From positions 168,981 through 232,980 of the forward strand of contig NZ_JZTW01000006.1 of the NCBI RefSeq assembly GCF_000962805.1: a DNA stretch of 64,000 nt. The letters are read 5' to 3'. The translations under genes and the position numbers were made by a program. The notes under the pieces were generated by a model that saw only the letters and a program-made list of their open reading frames with translations, had not been told where the DNA came from and did not search any database. This document shows, one piece after another, positions 59,986 through 64,000 of the stretch. How positions within the stretch are numbered: the stretch's first letter is position 1; each line of letters starts with the position of its first letter. The DNA comes from Pseudarthrobacter chlorophenolicus. Its GTDB lineage: Bacteria > Actinomycetota > Actinomycetes > Actinomycetales > Micrococcaceae.

Positions 59986-61954
59986 CGGGATTCCTCTCGG
60001 ATTGTGTTGGTTCTGTGGATTCTGCGGGCGGTTCAAAGCCCTTGTAGAGCACTGCGCGGACCAGGATGCTCATGACCACCAGGTCGAAGATCACCCAGGC
60101 CACGTTGACCAGGGTGCCCAGCGGTTCGGCCAGGCCAGTGGCCAGGCGGACAATTCCGGCGACGGCGGCCACGGCCAGCAGGATGGACACCACGATCTGG
60201 GGCTGGATGAGGCTCCAGCTGGGTCCGCCGCTTTGGCGCGCCTTGGGCGTCACCGCGAACCCCAGGGGACGGCCGAACCAGACGTTGCGGGCCGCCGTCG
60301 TGCACGCCTTGATCCAGGTGGGGAACAGGGCGAGGCTGTACTGCTGTCCGCGCCAGGTGGGGATACCGCGGCCGGCCACCGCGAACAGCAACTGGTTGAC
60401 CACCATGAACGGGATGAACCGGATGAAGAAGTCCCAGCTGAGGCTGGTGACGGGCAGGATGCCCAGCAGCAGGTAGATGATGGGGGCGGCGAAGTAGATG
60501 ACCGCCGCGAAACCGCTCAGGTAGGTCCACATGGTGGCGAAGTACATCAGCCGCTGGCCGATCTTCAGGCCCTTCTGCACCAGCGGGTTTTCGCGCAGCA
60601 GCACCTGGATGGTGCCCTGGGCCCAGCGGAGCCGCTGGGTGAGCATGGTCTTCAGGTCCTCCGGCGCCAGGCCGTAGGCAAGGATCTCGTGGTGGTAGAC
60701 GCTCTCCCACCCCATGGCGTGCATGCGCATGGCGGTGGCCATATCCTCGGTGACCGAGATGGTGGCCAGCGGCATGATCGGCTGGGCTTCGTCGTTGCGT
60801 TCCACCGACAGGGCGTCGAGGACGGCCTGGACCGATTCGAGGGCGCCCAGCGGGGACCAGTCGCGGGCGGACATGCGCTGCACCGCGTCATCGGCCACCA
60901 CTGGAACGCCGGCCTCGCCAACATGGGCGAGTTCCATGGCCGCGATTTCCTCGAGGTCCGACTGCAGGGCCTCCACGTCGGCCTGCACCAGGGTCTGCAC
61001 GGCGGTGTCCACGCGGCGGCGCACCCGGTATGTGATCTCGCTGAGCGCCATTCCGGAATCCAGCTCCTGCTGCGCCTCCACGGTGGCGGCTTCCACCTCG
61101 TCCAGTACCTGGGCCACCAGCGGCGAGTCCATGTCCGTGGACTTGCGGGCCTGCCGGATAGCCTGCCGGGAGGCGGCCAATGCGCGGCGGATGCTCTTCT
61201 CGGTTTCCTTCACGTAGCCCACCAGGCCCAGCTGCATCAGCGCTTCACGGCGCAGGATGGCGTTGGAGCCGCAGAAGAAGGCAGCATTCCAGCCGTCCTT
61301 GCCCTGCTGGATGGGTCCGTAGAACAGGGGCGCCTGGCTGCCCAGGGGGTCATCGGCCGGGACGTTGCTGAAGTACTGCGGCGTCTGGACCAGCGCCACT
61401 CTGCGGTTATTGAAGTAGCCCAGCGTCTTTTCCAGGATGTCCGGCTCGGGGATCTGGTCCGCGTCCAGGATCAGCAGGAACTCGCCGTCGGTCTGCATCA
61501 GCGCATTGTTCAGGTTCCCTGCCTTGGCGTGCCGCGGCAGGTCCTTGGTCCAGTCCTCGCTGCGGGTCACGTAACCCAGGCCATGCTGTTCGGCCAGAGC
61601 CTTCATCTCCGGGCGGGCGCCGTCGTCAAGGATCCAGGTGCTGTGTGGGTGCCGGATTTTCTGGGCTGCCAGCGCCGTGGTGAGGACCATGTCCAGGTCC
61701 TCGTTGTACGTGGTAATAAAGACGTCCACCGTGGCGTCGGCCGGTGGCTCCGGAGCGCCCTTGCGGATCTTCAGGTTCCACACCGTCATGCCGAACAGCA
61801 TCACGTCGATGAGGCTGTACGTTTCGGCGATGACCAACGGCAGCGCGATCCACCAGGCTTCCCAGTTCAGGGATGCCATCCACCGCCAGGCGATGTAGTT
61901 CACGCCGGTGATGACGGTCAGCACCACCACCAGGCGGGTCCAGAACCGGGTCAT
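59975..61954 (-). CDS. Cellulose-synthase-like family 2 glycosyltransferase with helical insertion
   Basis: A 659-residue processive glycosyltransferase of the inner membrane. Two N-terminal helices precede the catalytic domain: first Asp in TTYNEDLDM (D86/D88), DAD at 164-166 (LILDADQIPE), the acceptor-side TED at 402-404 (SVTEDMAT) and the QRLRW motif at 440-444. Several membrane helices follow. In BcsA the TED lies about 35 residues after the CGTNAVLRR segment; here about 147 residues (249-395) rich in Ala, Glu and Arg, probably helical, are inserted. No PilZ domain is visible. The product is likely a secreted beta-glucan-like polysaccharide. It overlaps its neighbours on both sides. Confidence 0.88.
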   Translation of the reverse strand: MTRFWTRLVVVLTVITGVNYIAWRWMASLNWEAWWIALPLVIAETYSLIDVMLFGMTVWNLKIRKGAPEPPADATVDVFITTYNEDLDMVLTTALAAQKIRHPHSTWILDDGARPEMKALAEQHGLGYVTRSEDWTKDLPRHAKAGNLNNALMQTDGEFLLILDADQIPEPDILEKTLGYFNNRRVALVQTPQYFSNVPADDPLGSQAPLFYGPIQQGKDGWNAAFFCGSNAILRREALMQLGLVGYVKETEKSIRRALAASRQAIRQARKSTDMDSPLVAQVLDEVEAATVEAQQELDSGMALSEITYRVRRRVDTAVQTLVQADVEALQSDLEEIAAMELAHVGEAGVPVVADDAVQRMSARDWSPLGALESVQAVLDALSVERNDEAQPIMPLATISVTEDMATAMRMHAMGWESVYHHEILAYGLAPEDLKTMLTQRLRWAQGTIQVLLRENPLVQKGLKIGQRLMYFATMWTYLSGFAAVIYFAAPIIYLLLGILPVTSLSWDFFIRFIPFMVVNQLLFAVAGRGIPTWRGQQYSLALFPTWIKACTTAARNVWFGRPLGFAVTPKARQSGGPSWSLIQPQIVVSILLAVAAVAGIVRLATGLAEPLGTLVNVAWVIFDLVVMSILVRAVLYKGFEPPAESTEPTQSERNPDGV

Positions 61955-63066
61955 GCCGCCACCCCCTCCGGGAGCCTGCGGACCACAACCACCGTCACAT
62001 CGTCCTCAGCGGTCTCAGCCGGGGCGAGGGACAGGATGGCGCTGCTGGCCGCCTGCGCGGAATGTTCGGACTGGGTGGCCCGCCGGACAGCTTCGGTGAA
62101 GTCCTCCACGGTTTCGAAGACATCAAGCACGCCGTCGCTGACCACCACCAGGCAGTCGCCGGGCGCCAGGTCGAGGCCGGACTGGGGCCACTCGGACCCG
62201 GACCAGGCCCCCACCGGCGGCCCTCCCGACGGAAGACGGTGTGCTGCTCCACCGGACTCGACGTGCAGCGCGAGCCCGTGGCCGGCGTCGACATAGCTGA
62301 CCTTGCCTGATGCCGCATCCAGCCGGGCATGGAAAAGGGTGACAAAGGAGTTGGAGGAATCAAGGTCCGTGGCGATCGCCCTGCTGGCGGAGGCGAACGC
62401 GCCGTCCAGGTCCTGCCGGCGGCCCGTGGAGCGCATGACGGCACGGACCGTAGCGGCGATCAGCGCCGCACCCATGCCCTTGCCCATGGCATCGGCAAAG
62501 GTCAGGTGCAGGCCTTCCGGAGTCTGGTACCAGTCGTAGAAGTCCCCGCCCACGCTGCGTGAAGGGCGGAAGACCCCGGCAACGTCGTAGCCCTCAACAC
62601 GGATGTCCTCCTTGGGCAGGAGGCTCTGCTGGACCTCGGTGGCACGCTGGAGTTCGCTCAACGATGCGGTGTCGGCTGCGGCGGGGGAGGGGCGCCGGCG
62701 GAATAGCGCATTAATTCTCGACTGCAGTTCGCGCGGGCTGAACGGCTTGCTGATGTATTCGTCCGCACCGTTGTCCAGGCCCGTCAGCTTGTCCAGTTCG
62801 TCGGCGCGGGCAGTCAGCATGACGATAAACGCATCGGAGAATTCGCGGAGGAGTTTGCAGACCTCCAGGCCATCCAGGTCCGGGAGGTTCAGGTCAAGGG
62901 TGACCAGGTCCGGCTGGCTGCGCCGGACCTCCTCCACACCGGTGAGGCCCTCACCGGCCTCCGTGACTATGAAGCCCTGCTTGGTCAGTACGCGGACCAG
63001 GAGCCCGCGGATGTCCGGGTCATCCTCGATGACAACGGCACGACGAACTTCAGGGGGAGAGACCAT
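61951..63066 (-). CDS. Response regulator with PP2C (SpoIIE-type) phosphatase output
   Basis: A 371-residue protein. The receiver domain (about 8-125) has the acidic pair EDD (14-16), phospho-acceptor D58 in LVTLDLNLPDLDG, T85 and K107 (ISKPF). The PP2C/SpoIIE phosphatase domain (about 150-365) has the metal-binding GGDFYDW and FADAMGKGMGAALIA, then GDCLVVVSDGVLD. Phosphorylation should switch on dephosphorylation of the STAS protein encoded two genes downstream. The stop overlaps the glycosyltransferase start by 4 nt. The start ATG at 63066 opens the operon. Confidence 0.92.
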   Translation of the reverse strand: MVSPPEVRRAVVIEDDPDIRGLLVRVLTKQGFIVTEAGEGLTGVEEVRRSQPDLVTLDLNLPDLDGLEVCKLLREFSDAFIVMLTARADELDKLTGLDNGADEYISKPFSPRELQSRINALFRRRPSPAAADTASLSELQRATEVQQSLLPKEDIRVEGYDVAGVFRPSRSVGGDFYDWYQTPEGLHLTFADAMGKGMGAALIAATVRAVMRSTGRRQDLDGAFASASRAIATDLDSSNSFVTLFHARLDAASGKVSYVDAGHGLALHVESGGAAHRLPSGGPPVGAWSGSEWPQSGLDLAPGDCLVVVSDGVLDVFETVEDFTEAVRRATQSEHSAQAASSAILSLAPAETAEDDVTVVVVRRLPEGVAA

Positions 63067-63335
63067 AGCTCTACTTCTACCGTATTAAGGCGGACGGGGC
63101 ATGTCTCAGCGCTTCACAGTTTCAAGTGAATCCGCTGTTCAGCGGCGGAGCGTGACCGTGATGCCGGGCCCCCAACCCGCCGAAAGGGGTTCTTGCGCAA
63201 ATCTTGGGACCGGCTTGCCCGGACGTTGAGCATCGCCCGGGACACTCGGAGCAAGGCTGCAGCTTCCGGGCAGCAGGGGATACGACGGCGGTCCCCGCCG
63301 GAAGTTGCCTGGCCGGCGGGATTGCGGGGGAAACC

Positions 63336-63713
63336 ATGGAACAGACGAAGAATACGAACCGGGGTGCGCCCGCCGAGGCTGCAGCCGGGCCGCAAGCCGG
63401 AGGTGGTCCGGCTGTTGGCCTGGACCTGATCGTCAAGGAAGTCCTGGCGATGGGCGCTGCCAGGGCCCGGGCGCTCTGGTGCCTCCATGTCCATGCCCGC
63501 AAAGTCCGTGCTGCTGCCCGCGAACTCGCTGCTGCCCTGGCCGAGTCCAGGGACGTCTGGAACTGGCCGGGAGACCGGCTGCCCGTGGGCGACGAGATGT
63601 CGCAGCACGTGGAGAAGCTGACCCACCGGTTACGGGTTGAGACGGATGCCCACCACCGGCTGGAAGGACTCTTCAAAACTGTGGGCAGGGGGCGTTCCGT
63701 CCAGGCGGTTTAG
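63336..63713 (+). CDS. Hypothetical protein
   Basis: A 125-residue protein of no family I recognise. After a 25-residue Gly/Ala/Pro-rich start it is probably all-helical: LIVKEVLAMGAARARALWCLHVHARKVRAAARELAAALAESRDVWNW, then SQHVEKLTHRLRVETDAHHRLEGLF. GGGGGAAA precedes ATG 63336. Codon pattern fits the genome. It stands divergent from the response-regulator operon. Confidence 0.6.
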   Translation: MEQTKNTNRGAPAEAAAGPQAGGGPAVGLDLIVKEVLAMGAARARALWCLHVHARKVRAAARELAAALAESRDVWNWPGDRLPVGDEMSQHVEKLTHRLRVETDAHHRLEGLFKTVGRGRSVQAV

Positions 63714-63766
63714 ATGCCACACTGGGGAGCAATCGATTGGCTGGGGGAAACAGTCAGGAGATTGCG

Positions 63767-63883
63767 GTGGGTTGGATGGCAGGTTGGGCTTACCTTTTGG
63801 CGGGACTCATGACCATGGACGCGCTTCTCCTGGCGCTGTGGGCCATGGAAGTGGACTGGGGCAAGTACTGGCGAAGGAAGTAG
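63767..63883 (+). CDS. Possible 38-residue single-helix membrane protein
   Basis: GTG 63767 is preceded by CAGGAG at a 6-nt distance and opens a 38-codon frame ending at TAG 63881-63883. The product would have one hydrophobic helix (WAYLLAGLMTMDALLLALWA) followed by a charged end EVDWGKYWRRK. It may be cotranscribed with the preceding hypothetical gene. Conservation is not known to me. Confidence 0.4.
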   Translation: MGWMAGWAYLLAGLMTMDALLLALWAMEVDWGKYWRRK

Positions 63884-63920
63884 ACGCCTCCCTCCGGAGC
63901 CGCGTCCCGCCTAGGTGTAC

Positions 63921-64000
63921 TCAGTCAGTAGGTTGTTTGCACCTGCTGGTGGGTGGTTTGCCTCCGAGGCTGCTGTGGGGCCGGTGGTTGTTGTAGAAGT
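63921..64000 (-). mobile_element. 3' end of a transposase gene (integrase-core, IS3/IS481-like), cut by the window edge
   Basis: The minus strand from the window edge reads FYNNHRPHSSLGGKPPTSRC, the typical C-terminal YNxxRPHxxLGGxxP segment of DDE integrase-core transposases. The frame stops at TGA 63921-63923. In another frame the same bases give NNLLTEYT and a stop at 63911-63913, which looks like an alternative or original C-terminus, so a small frameshift near 63942 is possible. The rest of the element lies outside the window. Confidence 0.75.

Noticed and set aside
60002..62296. A 764-codon open frame opposite the glycosyltransferase and phosphatase genes
   Set aside because: It spans two real genes in antisense and is rich in Gly, His and Gln as expected for such shadows.

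Overview
The window is high-GC DNA from an actinobacterium of the Arthrobacter/Pseudarthrobacter group (Micrococcaceae). This assignment is an inference. It rests on a mycothiol-dependent formaldehyde dehydrogenase, an HspR-type (HAIR) operator in front of clpB, a DUF3073 protein, a DUF222-HNH protein of the kind multiplied in Arthrobacter genomes, and an 830-residue protein that carries the residues known from Arthrobacter globiformis dimethylglycine oxidase (H48, H225, Y259, D552) at identical positions.

Layout. 0.2-6 kb: two MFS exporters, a methyltransferase and a DEAD-box RNA helicase with a terminator-like leader. 6-12.7 kb: an MBL hydrolase, an ABM monooxygenase, then the choline-to-glycine-betaine operon betT-betB-betA. 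12.8-18.3 kb: a P-loop kinase, a translationally coupled SMR pair behind a guanidine-III riboswitch, HutD, TrpF, small membrane proteins, a ComB-like phosphatase and a DUF4031-HD protein. 18.4-21.5 kb: a molybdate uptake operon (HTH-TOBE regulator, modA, modB, modC), all genes overlapping by 4 nt. 21.7-30.5 kb: secreted trypsin-like protease, clpB, a septum-formation-like protein, DUF3073, a VOC protein, purM and purF.

31-53 kb is the most coherent part, a methyl-group and C1 catabolism region. It holds mscR, an MBL thioesterase candidate and an FdhF/YdeP molybdo-oxidoreductase; two dimethylglycine-oxidase-type FAD/GcvT enzymes; an MFS permease; moeA-fdhD; the purU-dmgO-fchA-folD operon; a GntR regulator; and the ribulose monophosphate pair hxlB-hxlA next to a LuxR regulator. 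A BCCT betaine transporter and an IclR regulator follow. Read together, choline is imported and oxidised to betaine. Methyl groups of dimethylglycine are released as methylene-THF or formaldehyde. The C1 units are then oxidised through FolD/FchA/PurU or MscR to formate and on to CO2 by the Mo enzyme, whose cofactor needs ModABC, MoeA and FdhD, or they are assimilated by HxlAB. The steps betaine to dimethylglycine and sarcosine to glycine are not in the window.

Two shared operator motifs tie these genes together. A TGATATATCA-like box lies in front of mscR, moeA-fdhD, the purU/gntR divergent promoter and a 91-residue orphan gene. A separate 29-bp element (TGTTGC, then GTTG after 19 bp) lies in front of the second dimethylglycine-oxidase-like gene, the MFS permease and, twice, the BCCT transporter.

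56.8-63.9 kb: 5-hydroxyisourate hydrolase and OHCU decarboxylase (urate breakdown), a GAF histidine kinase, and a tightly overlapping operon joining a response-regulator/PP2C phosphatase, a cellulose-synthase-like glycosyltransferase, a STAS protein and an RsbW-like kinase. The last 80 bases hold the 3' end of a transposase gene. Convergent gene junctions are repeatedly occupied by long palindromic elements that look like bidirectional terminators.
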